Shown in pieces: positions 11,044 to 19,954 of a stretch of DNA of 64,000 nt (position 1 is the first letter of the stretch; each line of letters begins with the position of its first letter). The notes under the pieces were generated by a model, which worked only from the letters and a program-made list of their open reading frames with translations, ran no database searches and was not told the DNA's origin. Source of the DNA: Nisaea sp. (lineage in GTDB: Bacteria; Pseudomonadota; Alphaproteobacteria; Thalassobaculales; Thalassobaculaceae); contig NZ_JAXMNY010000001.1 in NCBI RefSeq assembly GCF_034670185.1, positions 124,001 through 188,000 of the forward strand. The letters are read 5' to 3'. The position numbers and the translations under genes are program-made.

Positions 11044-11972
11044 TGAGCAGGGTCCGCAAGTTCACGGTCGCCTCCGCCCAATACGGCATCGGCAGACCGA
11101 AGAACTTCGATGATTATGCGCTCCGCATCACTGCGAAGGCGGAAGAGGCAGCGCATGGCGGAGCGTCGTTACTGATGTTCCCGGAATATGGCGCGATGGA
11201 GCTGGCGTCGCTCTTCGGCGAGAAGGTCGAGGCGGATTTGCAGAGGCAGATTGGCGCGCTCGACGAGCTGGCGCCGCAAGTGGACGCGCTGCATCAGGAT
11301 CTCGCGGCAGCACACGGCCTGCATATTCTCGCCGCGTCCCTGCCGGTGCGGGTGCCGGGCTGGGAGCTGCCGGTGAACCGGGCCCGCCTGTTCGCGCCGA
11401 ACGGACGGCACGGGCATCAGGACAAGATTATCATGACCCGCTTCGAGCGGGAGGAATGGGCAGTCGGCGGCGGGGACGGGCTGTCCGTCTTCGAAACCGA
11501 TCTCGGCTGTATCGGTGTTGCCATCTGTTACGACTGCGAGTTTCCGTTGCTGGTCCGTACCATGGTGGAGGCCGGGGCCGAGCTGATCCTGATCCCGAGC
11601 TGCACGGACACCCTGCGCGGCCATGGCCGGGTCCGTGTCGGCGCCATGGCCCGGGCGTTGGAAAGCCAGTGTTACGCCGTCGTCAGCCCGACCGTCGGCA
11701 AGGCGCCCTGGTCACCATCCGTCGATATCAATCGCGGCGTCGCCGGCGTCTACGGCCCGCCCGATATCGGCTTCCCGGAAACAGGCATTGTCGCCGAAGG
11801 CCGGTTCGACGAGGACATGCTGCTCTTCGCCGAGATAAATCTCGACCTGGTGACCGAAGCGCGGCATGCCGGACAGGTGCTGAACCACCAGCACTGGGTC
11901 GAGCAACCCGGCGCCGACCTCTGGCCAATCCCGCCGGTGCGGACGATGGATTTGTTGTCTCCCTTTCAATGA
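11043..11972 (+). CDS. Carbon-nitrogen hydrolase (nitrilase superfamily)
   Basis: The 309-residue protein carries the nitrilase-superfamily triad: Glu48 in MFPEYGAMEL, Lys128 in HQDKIIMTRFERE, and Cys162 in VAICYDCEFPLL. These enzymes hydrolyse amides or nitriles, or transfer acyl groups. The layout with a neighbouring GNAT enzyme is common in alphaproteobacteria. The specific substrate is not determined. The start overlaps the GNAT stop as TGATG. The open stretch after it, to the next convergent gene, is about 160 bp and holds nothing I recognise. Confidence 0.9.
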   Translation: MSRVRKFTVASAQYGIGRPKNFDDYALRITAKAEEAAHGGASLLMFPEYGAMELASLFGEKVEADLQRQIGALDELAPQVDALHQDLAAAHGLHILAASLPVRVPGWELPVNRARLFAPNGRHGHQDKIIMTRFEREEWAVGGGDGLSVFETDLGCIGVAICYDCEFPLLVRTMVEAGAELILIPSCTDTLRGHGRVRVGAMARALESQCYAVVSPTVGKAPWSPSVDINRGVAGVYGPPDIGFPETGIVAEGRFDEDMLLFAEINLDLVTEARHAGQVLNHQHWVEQPGADLWPIPPVRTMDLLSPFQ

Positions 11973-12132
11973 AGCCAATAGGGCCTAGAACCGGTCCGGT
12001 GCCTCATCCCGTAATCTAGGTAGCAAAGGCTTCAGGCGCAGTCTGCGTTGGAGCAGCCAGCAAGGAATCCACCAGTATACATTCGATTGGGTGGATCCCC
12101 GTGGCTCCGACTTGAGCTGCTAGCTTCTCGAC

Positions 12133-12633
12133 CTAAAGCGCGTCTACCGCAGAGGTGCGGATCTTTGGCCAGGTCTCCTTGGCTCCGGCCAGGACCGCCT
12201 CTTTGTTTTCGAGGTATTTTTGGAAGATCACCTCGTTGACGAACAGATAGAGCTTGCCATCGACGATGTCGGCATAGCGGACGTCTCCGTCCAGCTTTTT
12301 GCCGAGCGACACGCCAAGTGCGCAAAAGCCTCCGTACTGCGGCAGAAAGGCCTGCGGACCGCTCTTGAAACGATCTCGTGTCTTGGCTGAGGCGAAGTAG
12401 TAGTCGACGCCGTCATGCGCGGCCGTGAAATCGGCCGAACCGAGTCTCGCTGCCTCTCCGCCGAATAGAGACGTTGGATCGATGCCGTGGACACCTAGCG
12501 GGTTGCCGGTCAGCGTCAGGCCGTTCGAGACGTTGTATTCGTCTGCCGCATACGCCGCTGACGCGTAGAGTGCCAGGCCATAGAAGATTGTTGCGGCTGT
12601 GGCGTAGACCAGGACCGTTTGTCTCCGAATCAT
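12133..12633 (-). CDS. Exported YHS-domain protein
   Basis: The 166-residue product has an N-terminal signal sequence (hydrophobic residues 7-28 ending AYAADEY) and a YHS-type region with VHGIDPTSLFGGEAARLGS, then DYYFASAKTRDRFKSGPQAFLPQYGGFCALGVSLGKKLDGD. YHS domains are thought to bind metal. The Cys in GGFCALGV fits that idea. A clear ribosome site (AAGGAACAG) precedes the ATG. It is the last gene of a four-gene minus-strand set that appears to be under the nearby TetR regulator. Confidence 0.82.
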   Translation of the reverse strand: MIRRQTVLVYATAATIFYGLALYASAAYAADEYNVSNGLTLTGNPLGVHGIDPTSLFGGEAARLGSADFTAAHDGVDYYFASAKTRDRFKSGPQAFLPQYGGFCALGVSLGKKLDGDVRYADIVDGKLYLFVNEVIFQKYLENKEAVLAGAKETWPKIRTSAVDAL

Positions 12634-12685
12634 CTTACTGTTCCTTCTTGTGATCGTTTCTGGAAGTGCTTGTGCAGGGGAAGGG

Positions 12686-12710
12686 CTGGCGCCGGAGGGA
12701 TCGGCGCCAG
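12686..12710. terminator. Strong perfect hairpin between YHS and isochorismatase genes
   Basis: CTGGCGCCG and CGGCGCCAG form perfect 9-bp arms around a 7-nt loop, directly after the isochorismatase-like stop codon and before the YHS gene. There is no T-tract on either side, so it may be an mRNA processing or stabilising structure or a partial attenuator rather than a classical terminator. Confidence 0.5.
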
Positions 12711-12716
12711 CATGGT

Positions 12717-13571
12717 TTAGCTGCCGTTGGTCATCCGCTTGACGGCGTCATCCGTCCACCAGACAGCGTTCGCCACCATTCGGAAGTTGATGATGGCGGC
12801 GAGGTAGCCGTCTCCTTCCGGAACTTTTGCGCCCGCTGTCGCATCGCGGACGACGGCGACTTCGTAGCCAAGTTCGAGAAGGTCATAGAGGTGCGCTTGA
12901 GTGCAGAGGTTCGCCGACATACCGGCAAGGATCACCTTGTCGATCCGGCGCTTGCGCAGCTGAAGATTGAGGTCGTTCTGCGCCGGGCTATACACCTTGT
13001 GCGGCGAGCAGACGATCGTCTCGCCATCTTCGATGTATTTCTTGTACTGGGGCATCCAGTCGGCGCCGGATCCGTCGAAGTTTTCCAGGTTCAGCGGGCC
13101 GAGCCGGTCAAACATCCCGATCGAGTGCATGGTCTTTTCCAGCGTGCCCTCGAATTGCCACTTGTGATCATGCGGGTAGTAGTAGTGAGGGGAGATGAAC
13201 ACCGGTATGCCAGCCGACTTCGCGGCGATGAACAGGCGCTCGATGTTATCGACCGTTCCCTGTTCGGTGACGCTTTCGCCGACGACCCCCCAGGTGACGC
13301 CTTTTTCCGAGAGGAAATCGATCTGAGGGTCCGTCACGACAAGGGCGGTTCGACCTGGTTCGATGGTCATATCGATCTGGGGTAGGCCTGGATTCTCCGG
13401 ATCGGCGTAGGTGGCGCGTGCCTGCTCGGTGGCTGCCAATGCGGTGCTGCTGGCGCCGACGGCACCGACAACAGTAGCTCCTGCGGCGCCGGCCAACAGA
13501 CGGCGACGTGCCAAATCGACATGTTCATGGGTGATGTCGCAGCCACAGTTGTGATCGTGCTTGCTGTTCAT
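12717..13571 (-). CDS. Tat-exported isochorismatase-family cysteine hydrolase
   Basis: The protein (284 residues from the ATG at 13571) begins with a His/Cys-rich head (HDHNCGCDITHEH) and a twin-arginine signal, LARRRLLAGAAGATVVGAVG. The isochorismatase fold follows: ALVVTDPQIDFLSEKG holds the catalytic Asp, a Lys lies near HKVYSPAQNDL, and ILAGMSANLCTQAHLYDLLELGYEV holds the nucleophile Cys. An AAGGAG site 7 nt upstream supports this start over an upstream in-frame one. Periplasmic location is inferred. The substrate is unknown. Export through Tat is unusual for this family. Confidence 0.85.
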   Translation of the reverse strand: MNSKHDHNCGCDITHEHVDLARRRLLAGAAGATVVGAVGASSTALAATEQARATYADPENPGLPQIDMTIEPGRTALVVTDPQIDFLSEKGVTWGVVGESVTEQGTVDNIERLFIAAKSAGIPVFISPHYYYPHDHKWQFEGTLEKTMHSIGMFDRLGPLNLENFDGSGADWMPQYKKYIEDGETIVCSPHKVYSPAQNDLNLQLRKRRIDKVILAGMSANLCTQAHLYDLLELGYEVAVVRDATAGAKVPEGDGYLAAIINFRMVANAVWWTDDAVKRMTNGS

Positions 13572-13635
13572 ATCTGAACTCCTTGTTTGTGATCTGGCCA
13601 GGGAGGCAGCACACCGCACCGGCCGGCTGAAGAAA

Positions 13636-13652
13636 CCGGCGGTTGTCGCCGG
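13636..13652. other. Short perfect hairpin in intergenic leader
   Basis: CCGGCG-GTTGT-CGCCGG lies in the 180-bp gap between the DUF1348 gene and the isochorismatase-like gene. The rest of this gap shows no open reading frame with a ribosome site. It may be a leader structure for the downstream gene, but its function is unproven. Confidence 0.35.
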
Positions 13653-13751
13653 ACAAACCCATCCCGTTCACGGGCGAGGTTCGTCCGCGGCGGATTGGGA
13701 GATCGATATTTCTGGTAGGCCGTTGCTGCGCGGCCGGATCTGAAGTCTTGG

Positions 13752-14216
13752 CTAGAGTCTCAGTGTCGTGAGCCCGGCGTGGTCTTGGGGTCGTGGCCCT
13801 TGCTGCCACCTGAACAGCCGCTGGGACTCGCTGATCGGCAGCTCATTTATGGATGCGATCCGTTGCCGCATCAGTCCATCGGGTGCGAACTCCCAGTTCT
13901 CATTGCCATAGGCCCGGAACCAGAAACCACTGTCGTCGCGATACTCGTAGGCGAAGCGGACCGCGATGCGGTTGCCTTGGAACGCCCATAATTCCTTGAT
14001 GAGACGGTAGTCCAACTCGCGCGACCATTTCCGCGTCAGGAACTCTACAATTCGGTCTCGCCCCTCGAAGGTTTCTGCCCGGTTTCGCCATCGGCTATCT
14101 GGCGTATAGGCAAGCGCCACCTGCTCTGGAGATTGTCCGTTCCAGGCATCTTCGGCCTTCCGCACCTTTAATGCGGCCGTCTCCTCGTCGAATGGGGGAA
14201 AGGGTGGGCGGCTCAT
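13752..14216 (-). CDS. DUF1348 / NTF2-like protein
   Basis: The 154-residue protein matches the DUF1348 (YesE-like) branch of the NTF2/SnoaL fold: AEDAWNGQSPEQVALAYTPDSRWRNR, FLTRKWSRELDYRLIKELWAF, and FAYEYRDDSGFWFRAYGNENWEF. No catalytic role is established for the group. A strong CAGGAGG ribosome site precedes the ATG. It lies second in a four-gene minus-strand set after the AhpD-like gene, and probably shares the TetR-controlled promoter. Confidence 0.9.
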   Translation of the reverse strand: MSRPPFPPFDEETAALKVRKAEDAWNGQSPEQVALAYTPDSRWRNRAETFEGRDRIVEFLTRKWSRELDYRLIKELWAFQGNRIAVRFAYEYRDDSGFWFRAYGNENWEFAPDGLMRQRIASINELPISESQRLFRWQQGPRPQDHAGLTTLRL

Positions 14217-14254
14217 TGATTGCCTCCTGTTACACGCTGAAAAAAGATGTTCCG

Positions 14255-14803
14255 TCAGGCGGCATTTGCGTCGACGGCCGGAAAGTCGATCGGCGTGCCG
14301 AACGCTTCGTTGAGGTAGTTGGTCAGCGTGTTCAGGGCGACATGCGCCACGATTTCAACGAGCTCGCCGTCGCTGTATCCCGCGGTTCGGACAGCCGATA
14401 CGTCGTCGTCGCTCACATGACCGCGCTGGTTAACCAGAGCCACGGCGAAACGAATTGCCGCATCGGCTTTCGGGTCGCTGGAGGATCCTGCGCGGTTTGC
14501 GGCGATCTCCGCATCATCGAGTTTGGCGAGGTTCTTGGCGAGATAGGTATGGGCCGAGAGGCAATAGGCGCAGCCGTTGATCTGGGCCACGGCAAGCGCG
14601 ATCCGCTCCCGCGTCTGAGGCTTGAGCGCTCCTTTCGCGAGGGCACCGTTGAGGCCCAGAAAGCCTTCGAGGGAGGCCGGGCTGTTAGCGGTCAAGCGGA
14701 AGAGGTTCGGAACGCTGCCAAGCATCTTTTCCACTCCTTGCAGGAAGGGCTGTGCAGCGGCGGGGGCGTCGTCGATCGAGGCGGGAAACTGAAGTCGGGT
14801 CAT
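14255..14803 (-). CDS. Carboxymuconolactone decarboxylase / AhpD-like peroxidase-related protein
   Basis: The 182-residue protein has the AhpD-like core LALAVAQINGCAYCLSAHTYLAKN, with the CxxC pair and nearby His that relay protons in alkylhydroperoxidase-type disulfide reductases. I chose the ATG at 14803 for its AAGGAG site and because homology begins at MTRLQFPASIDDAP. It is the first gene of the minus-strand set and faces the TetR gene across a 188-bp promoter region with two palindromic operators. A role in detoxifying a reactive organic or peroxide compound is inferred. Confidence 0.88.
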   Translation of the reverse strand: MTRLQFPASIDDAPAAAQPFLQGVEKMLGSVPNLFRLTANSPASLEGFLGLNGALAKGALKPQTRERIALAVAQINGCAYCLSAHTYLAKNLAKLDDAEIAANRAGSSSDPKADAAIRFAVALVNQRGHVSDDDVSAVRTAGYSDGELVEIVAHVALNTLTNYLNEAFGTPIDFPAVDANAA

Positions 14804-14858
14804 CATTGGCTCCTTGGACATACGCAAGTGCGCGTCGTTTCGATGATTGCAGATATAC

Positions 14859-14872
14859 AGACAGGTCTGTCT
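14859..14872. promoter_or_regulatory. TetR-type operator, site 1
   Basis: AGACAG-GT-CTGTCT is a perfect palindrome with 6-bp arms. It lies about 56 bp upstream of the AhpD-like gene start, placed to control the minus-strand operon. Site 2 is the exact reverse complement. Confidence 0.75.
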
Positions 14873-14942
14873 ATTATCAAGATAAATTTTTTTGAGAAGA
14901 TTCTTAGAATCTCTTGCAGAGGTGATCATAGGTGCACAAATT

Positions 14943-14956
14943 AGACAGACCTGTCT
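14943..14956. promoter_or_regulatory. TetR-type operator, site 2
   Basis: AGACAG-AC-CTGTCT repeats site 1 in inverse orientation, 84 bp away and 36 bp before the TetR start codon, placed for autoregulation. Two identical sites in one divergent promoter region strongly suggest the adjacent regulator binds both. Confidence 0.75.
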
Positions 14957-14991
14957 GGTAAAGCGCTGTACTTTGGGAAGGAGCCAATATA

Positions 14992-15588
14992 GTGACTTCG
15001 CGCCGCGATGACCTGATCGATACTGCCCTGCGACTGTTCTATACCCAGGGCTTCCACGCCACCGGGATCGATAAGGTCTTGGCCGAATCCGGAGTGGCCA
15101 AGATGACGCTCTACAAACATTTCAAGTCGAAGGACGAACTGATCCTGGCGGTTCTAAACCGCCGAGACGAGCAGTTCCGCAATTGGCTGATGGGGGAGAT
15201 GGAGAAGGTCTCATCCAATCCTCGCGAGCGCCTGATTGCCATGTTCGACGCTCTTGAAATCTGGTTCCGAGGGCGTGCTTTTAAGGGGCTTGGCTTCTCA
15301 GGCTGCGCCTTCATCAATGCTTCAAGTGAATTCGGCGATCAGGAGCACCCGGCCCATCGCATATCGAGTGAGCATAAGCGGCGTATTGTCGATTATCTGA
15401 CGAAGGTTTGCGCTGATGCGGGTGCCCGAAATCCATCGGAGCTGGCCGAGCAACTTGCCCTTCTAAAGGAAGGCGCGATCGTCACTGCTCATGTCCGTGG
15501 CATATCGGAGGCCGCCCGTACCGCAAAAACGATAGCGGAAGGATTGATCGCTGCGGCTCTCGGCGGCGAACCATCAGCCGAGAAGTAG
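14992..15588 (+). CDS. TetR/AcrR family transcriptional regulator
   Basis: The 198-residue protein has an N-terminal TetR helix-turn-helix: DDLIDTALRLFYTQGFHATGIDKVLAESGVAKMTLYKHFKSKDELILAVL (about residues 5-54). The C-terminal part, with FKGLGFSGCAFINASSEFGD, is like the TetR_C group found beside AhpD-like and redox genes. The start is GTG, with GGAAGGAG upstream. It is divergent from the four-gene detoxification-like set and probably represses both directions through the two palindromes. The ligand is unknown. Confidence 0.92.
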   Translation: MTSRRDDLIDTALRLFYTQGFHATGIDKVLAESGVAKMTLYKHFKSKDELILAVLNRRDEQFRNWLMGEMEKVSSNPRERLIAMFDALEIWFRGRAFKGLGFSGCAFINASSEFGDQEHPAHRISSEHKRRIVDYLTKVCADAGARNPSELAEQLALLKEGAIVTAHVRGISEAARTAKTIAEGLIAAALGGEPSAEK

Positions 15589-15852
15589 GTGTGCCCATTT
15601 CTGCTGACCGTCACTTAGTCTGCAGTCTGTTTATATCTTCTAACCTGAGCTCCAAAAGTTTCATCTTTTTCATGGAGAGTCCGTCCTCTGAGAGGAGATG
15701 GATTTAGGTCGAAAGCAGCCGTTCGCTCCAGTCATCTAACAGCACGCAATCCAAACGAAGCCTCCACCCGCTGGCCTCTTCAACGCCCTCCTTGTCCCGA
15801 ATGACAACACGGCTATAACAATCTGGTATTACTCCAGCATCAGGACAGCACC

Positions 15853-16830
15853 ATGAGCATACGTGTCGGCATTGTCGGGATCAGCGGGTTTGGCGGGGGC
15901 GAGGCGTTGCGCCTGATCGCGGCGCATCCGTCTTTCGAGCTGGTCTATGCTGCGGGCGAGAGCACGGCCGGGAGCCGGTTGGTGGAGCGCTTTCCCGGTG
16001 TGCCGACCAAGCTGGCCGGGTTGGTGATCGAGAAGTGGGATCCGGCAAATCTGCCGAAGCTCGATGTGCTGTTCGCGTCGCTGCCCACGGGCGCCTCGGC
16101 CGAGGCGCTGGCGCGGGTTTCCAAGGACGTGAAGATTGTCGATATCGGCGGCGATCATCGCCATGTCGAGGGCTGGGCCTATGGTCTGGCCGATGTCTGG
16201 CCCGAGAAGGTCGAGGGGCAGACCCGCGTCGCCAATCCCGGCTGCTTCCCGGCGGCCACGCTCAATGCGCTCGCGCCGCTGCTGGCCAACAAGCTGATCG
16301 AGTCCGGCAGTATCGTGGTGGACGCGAAGACCGGCATCTCCGGCGCAGGCCGGGGCGGCGGTGACAACAAGTTCGGCTATGCCGAGAGCAACGAGAATCT
16401 GGTGCCTTACGGTCTGCTCAAGCATGTCCATATGCCCGAGATGGCCCGAACGATCGAGATGCTGAGTGGCGGCAGTGCGGACGGGCTCGTTTTCACGCCG
16501 CATCTGGTACCGATGACCCGGGGCGTCCTCGTCACCATCTATTGCCGCGGCAGTGCCACCACAAACCAGTGCCTGGACGCGGCCCGGCGTTTCTATGACG
16601 GGCGTGCATTCGTCCGCGTGACCGACACGCCGCCACAGACCAAATGGGCGACCGGCTCGAACCTTTCATTCGTCAGCTATGCGGCCGATCCGGAACGCAA
16701 TCTGGTGATCGCGATGGGTGTGGTCGACAATCTCGGCAAGGGCGCGGCGGGGCAGGCAGTGCAGAACGCGAACCTGATCTGCGGCCTGCCGGAGGTCGCG
16801 GGGCTGGACGGCGCACCTCTCTGGCCGTGA
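15853..16830 (+). CDS. argC: N-acetyl-gamma-glutamyl-phosphate reductase
   Basis: ArgC reduces N-acetylglutamyl phosphate with NADPH in arginine synthesis. The 325-residue protein has the nucleotide loop VGIVGISGFGGGEALRL at the N-terminus and the active-site Cys131 in ANPGCFPAATLNAL. The substrate-domain sequences HVHMPEM and FTPHLVPMTRGV follow. An AGGA site precedes the ATG. The gene stands alone. The 260-bp region upstream shows no other gene. Confidence 0.95.
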   Translation: MSIRVGIVGISGFGGGEALRLIAAHPSFELVYAAGESTAGSRLVERFPGVPTKLAGLVIEKWDPANLPKLDVLFASLPTGASAEALARVSKDVKIVDIGGDHRHVEGWAYGLADVWPEKVEGQTRVANPGCFPAATLNALAPLLANKLIESGSIVVDAKTGISGAGRGGGDNKFGYAESNENLVPYGLLKHVHMPEMARTIEMLSGGSADGLVFTPHLVPMTRGVLVTIYCRGSATTNQCLDAARRFYDGRAFVRVTDTPPQTKWATGSNLSFVSYAADPERNLVIAMGVVDNLGKGAAGQAVQNANLICGLPEVAGLDGAPLWP

Positions 16831-17083
16831 GCTATCTGGTTCCATCGCACGTTTCGCGGGCGCCCTCTGTCGAACAAGGGTTCTAGGCGGCTGTCCGGCT
16901 CTGGCTGAGCGCTCGATTTGCTTCCCGATCCGGACGCGCCATCCCGCTAGCTGAAATCCGGCAATCTATCCATTGAGCCCGGCATTGAATGTCGGCACGC
17001 TACCGCCCGTGCGCATGTTCATGCGCTTTGCGTGACGCAGGTCCGGGCCTTCGGGCCGTGGTCAGGTACAGGGGGAACTAGCG

Positions 17084-17845
17084 ATGACACTCAGGCAGAG
17101 AGCCATGTCGGGCGAACCGGTGCTCGGCGCCATGATTTTCGAGTTCTTCAGCCCCGGGATACCCCAGATCCTGTCGCATGCGGGCTGCGAATACGTGCTC
17201 TATGACATGGAGCATACCGGGATCGGGCTTGAGACGCTGAAGGACCAGGTTTCCTTTTGCAGAGGTCTGCCGATTGTCCCGATGTGCCGCGTTCCGCGCG
17301 GGGAATACCAGTTCCTCGCCCGGGCACTCGATATCGGCATGAAGGGATTGATGATCCCGATGGTCGAGAGCACCGAAGAGGCGAGAGGCATCGTCGAGGC
17401 CACGCGCTACCCGCCGGTCGGACGGCGCGGCGCCGCCTTCGGATTCGCCCATGACGATTATTCGGACGGCAATCCGGCGGACAAGATCGCGAAGGCGAAT
17501 GCCGAAATCACGGTGATCGCGCAGATCGAGACGGAACATGGTCTGGCGCATGTCGACGAGATCGCGGCGGTGGACGGCATCGATGTGCTCTGGCTCGGCC
17601 ATTTTGATCTCGCCAATTTCCTCGGCATCCCTGGCGAGTTCGGAAATCCCGTCTTTATCGATGCGGTCAAGACGGTGGTCGCGGCGGCCAAAAGGCACGG
17701 CAAGGGACTGGGTTTCATGCCGGCCAGCGGGGCCATCGCCAAGGAATACAAGGATTACGGATTCAACATGCTTGGTGTCGGAACGGATCAGGGCCTGCTG
17801 ATGCAGGGCGTCCGGTCCGTGCTGAAAGACGTGGAGGGGGCCTGA
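17084..17845 (+). CDS. HpcH/HpaI aldolase family protein
   Basis: The 253-residue TIM-barrel protein resembles class II pyruvate aldolases (HpaI, GarL). YVLYDMEHTGIG lies near residue 43, and the Arg in VPMCRVPRGEYQ is in the usual place. Metal ligands are suggested by Glu in IAQIETEHGL and Asp in VLWLGHFDLANFLG. It would cleave or form a 2-keto-3-deoxy type sugar acid. A GGGGG ribosome site precedes the ATG. Its stop overlaps the next ATG (TGATG), pairing it with a 2-hydroxyacid dehydrogenase. Confidence 0.9.
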   Translation: MTLRQRAMSGEPVLGAMIFEFFSPGIPQILSHAGCEYVLYDMEHTGIGLETLKDQVSFCRGLPIVPMCRVPRGEYQFLARALDIGMKGLMIPMVESTEEARGIVEATRYPPVGRRGAAFGFAHDDYSDGNPADKIAKANAEITVIAQIETEHGLAHVDEIAAVDGIDVLWLGHFDLANFLGIPGEFGNPVFIDAVKTVVAAAKRHGKGLGFMPASGAIAKEYKDYGFNMLGVGTDQGLLMQGVRSVLKDVEGA

Positions 17846-18831
17846 TGGCATTCAGGATCGGCACGACGCGGGATCTGCTGACCGCATCCGGCAAGCCGGC
17901 ATTCAACGAGGCGGCATTCGAGGAACTCCGGGGCAATCCGGACATCGAGTGGGAGTGGATCCCGGAAGATGTCTCCGAGATCACGCCGGAGATTGCCGCG
18001 CGGTATGACGGCCTGCATGTGAACCTGCCGCTGGTCACCGCCGCATCGGTCTCTCGCGACGACTGCAAGGTGAAGATCATCGCGCGGAACGGCGTTGGTT
18101 TCGACACGGTGGATGTGGGCGCCTGTGCCGCCCGCGGGATCACGGTTACGAACACGCCGTTCGCGATCCGGCGGCCGGTCGCCGTTGCGGCGCTGACGCT
18201 GATTTTTGCGCTCTCCGGGAAACTCTTCACCAAGGACCGGATCGTCCGCGAAGGCCGCTGGAACGATCGCGTCGAGCACATGGGGATCGGCCTTACCGGC
18301 CGGAGGCTTGGGCTGATCGGCGCCGGCGGTATCGGCCAGGAGCTGATCCCGCTCGCCCGGCCATTCTTCCGGGAGGTGCTGGTCAATGATCCTTACGTCG
18401 ATGCAGATCTGTATGCCCGGTTGGGTGCGGAAAAACGTTCATTCGAAGAGACGATCACGGAAGCGGACTTTGTCGTTGTCGCCTGTCCGCTGAACGACGA
18501 GACCCGTCATCTGATGAATGCGGAGGCCTTCGGGAAAATGAAGCCGACCGCCTGTTTCATCAATGTTGCCCGCGGACCGATCCATGACGAAGCGGCCCTC
18601 TGCGAGGCGCTCCGGTCCGGACAGATCGCCGCCGCGGGGCTCGATGTGACGGAGGTCGAGCCGATCTCGCCAGACAGCCCGCTTCTCACCATGACGAACA
18701 CCATCGTCACGCCGCATGCGCTGTGCTGGACGGATGAATGTTTCGAGGACATTGCCCGGACAGCGCTGCGATCGATTGTGGATGTCTCGCTCGGACGGAA
18801 CCCGGTCCACCCGGTTTCTCTCGGTCACTAG
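17845..18831 (+). CDS. D-isomer-specific 2-hydroxyacid dehydrogenase
   Basis: The 328-residue protein has the family layout: a substrate domain, then the NAD fold with LGLIGAGGIGQELIPLARPFF near residue 153. The catalytic Arg lies in INVARGPIHDEAAL, Glu in GLDVTEVEPISPDSPL, and His in VTPHALCWTDE. It likely reduces or oxidises an alpha-keto or alpha-hydroxy acid. Translational coupling with the aldolase upstream suggests they handle the same carbon compound. The exact substrate is not readable. Confidence 0.9.
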   Translation: MAFRIGTTRDLLTASGKPAFNEAAFEELRGNPDIEWEWIPEDVSEITPEIAARYDGLHVNLPLVTAASVSRDDCKVKIIARNGVGFDTVDVGACAARGITVTNTPFAIRRPVAVAALTLIFALSGKLFTKDRIVREGRWNDRVEHMGIGLTGRRLGLIGAGGIGQELIPLARPFFREVLVNDPYVDADLYARLGAEKRSFEETITEADFVVVACPLNDETRHLMNAEAFGKMKPTACFINVARGPIHDEAALCEALRSGQIAAAGLDVTEVEPISPDSPLLTMTNTIVTPHALCWTDECFEDIARTALRSIVDVSLGRNPVHPVSLGH

Positions 18832-19829
18832 CGCCGGGTTGCGCCCGTGCCGGCCGGCGGGTCGCTCGCCATCGGGCGGTTGCGCTGGCGCTCGCGCAGG
18901 AAGACGAACAGGCCGGAGGCCATGATCAGGAAGATGCCGATCATCACTTCAAGGCCCGGCAGATATCCCCAGATGGCCCAACTCCAGAACACGGCGAGCA
19001 GCAGGCCTGTATATTCGAACGGTGCAATCGTCGCGGCGTCGGCGGCGCGATAGGCGGCGGAGAGGCAGTAGGCGACGGCGGCCGAATTGAAGCCCAGCCC
19101 GATGAAAAGCCACAAATCGGTTCCTTCGGGCCAGACCCAGGCGCGGAGCAGGAAGATCAGGCTTTCGTTGTCGCTTCCTTCCGCGAAACGGCCGTCACCG
19201 GCAAAGATCCAGAACAGGCCTGCGACGATCAGGAACATCAGCTGGATATAAACCGCGAGCGCGGAGGGTTTGCTGCTCATGCCGAGCTTGCGGGTCATGA
19301 TCTGCATGCCGGCATAGGTTATGGCCGCAATCACGGGCAGCACGAGCACAAGACGGCTGACGCCGAGATCGTCCGGACTGGCCCAGGGACGCTGCATGAT
19401 CATCACGCCAATGAAGCCGACCAGCACAGCGCCGAGACGGAACGGCCCGACCTTCTCGCCGAGGATCGGGATGGACAGCAGGGTAATGAACAGGGGGGCG
19501 GCGAAGAAAAGCGCGGTCGCATCGGCCAGAGGCAGCACTGCGAGCGCGGCGAAAAAGGACATGTTTGCGGTGACGACGAGCAGGCCGCGCAAGGCGTGCA
19601 ATCCCGGCCTCCGGGTTTTCAGAATGCTCCAGCCACCCTCGAACTGAACGATCACCAGACTGAAGGCAATACCGATCGCCGACCGGGTAAACACCATCTG
19701 ATGCAATGGGTAGCCGCCGGAGAGTTCCTTGATCAGCATGTCATTGATGGAGATCGCAAGCATTCCGGCCAGAATGAGGGCAATCCCGAAGGTCGGGCGG
19801 TTGATGGCTGTCGCGGATGTATCGGTCAT
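18828..19829 (-). CDS. EamA/DMT-family transporter, copy A
   Basis: The protein (333 residues from the ATG at 19829) has ten predicted membrane segments in two EamA repeats, with GIALILAGMLAISINDMLIKELSGGYPLHQ at the start. DMT transporters move small metabolites across the inner membrane. Its neighbour (19955-20929) is a close paralogue, sharing SINDxLxKxLSGxYPLHQ, the phrase GVMIMQRPWA and APFEYTGL. The pair looks like a tandem duplication. An upstream in-frame extension lacks homology. Convergent with the dehydrogenase gene (4-bp overlap). Confidence 0.9.
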   Translation of the reverse strand: MTDTSATAINRPTFGIALILAGMLAISINDMLIKELSGGYPLHQMVFTRSAIGIAFSLVIVQFEGGWSILKTRRPGLHALRGLLVVTANMSFFAALAVLPLADATALFFAAPLFITLLSIPILGEKVGPFRLGAVLVGFIGVMIMQRPWASPDDLGVSRLVLVLPVIAAITYAGMQIMTRKLGMSSKPSALAVYIQLMFLIVAGLFWIFAGDGRFAEGSDNESLIFLLRAWVWPEGTDLWLFIGLGFNSAAVAYCLSAAYRAADAATIAPFEYTGLLLAVFWSWAIWGYLPGLEVMIGIFLIMASGLFVFLRERQRNRPMASDPPAGTGATRR

Positions 19830-19954
19830 ATGCCGGACACTAGGCCTTAAAAAACATCGTGTCTTGTCCCGACGCGCCGTCTCTTTCCGGGGCGTGTGGC
19901 GCAAGCGGGACAGTTCCGAGAGATCGGGCGTTCAGTGTCAGCCGTGGCTGTTTT

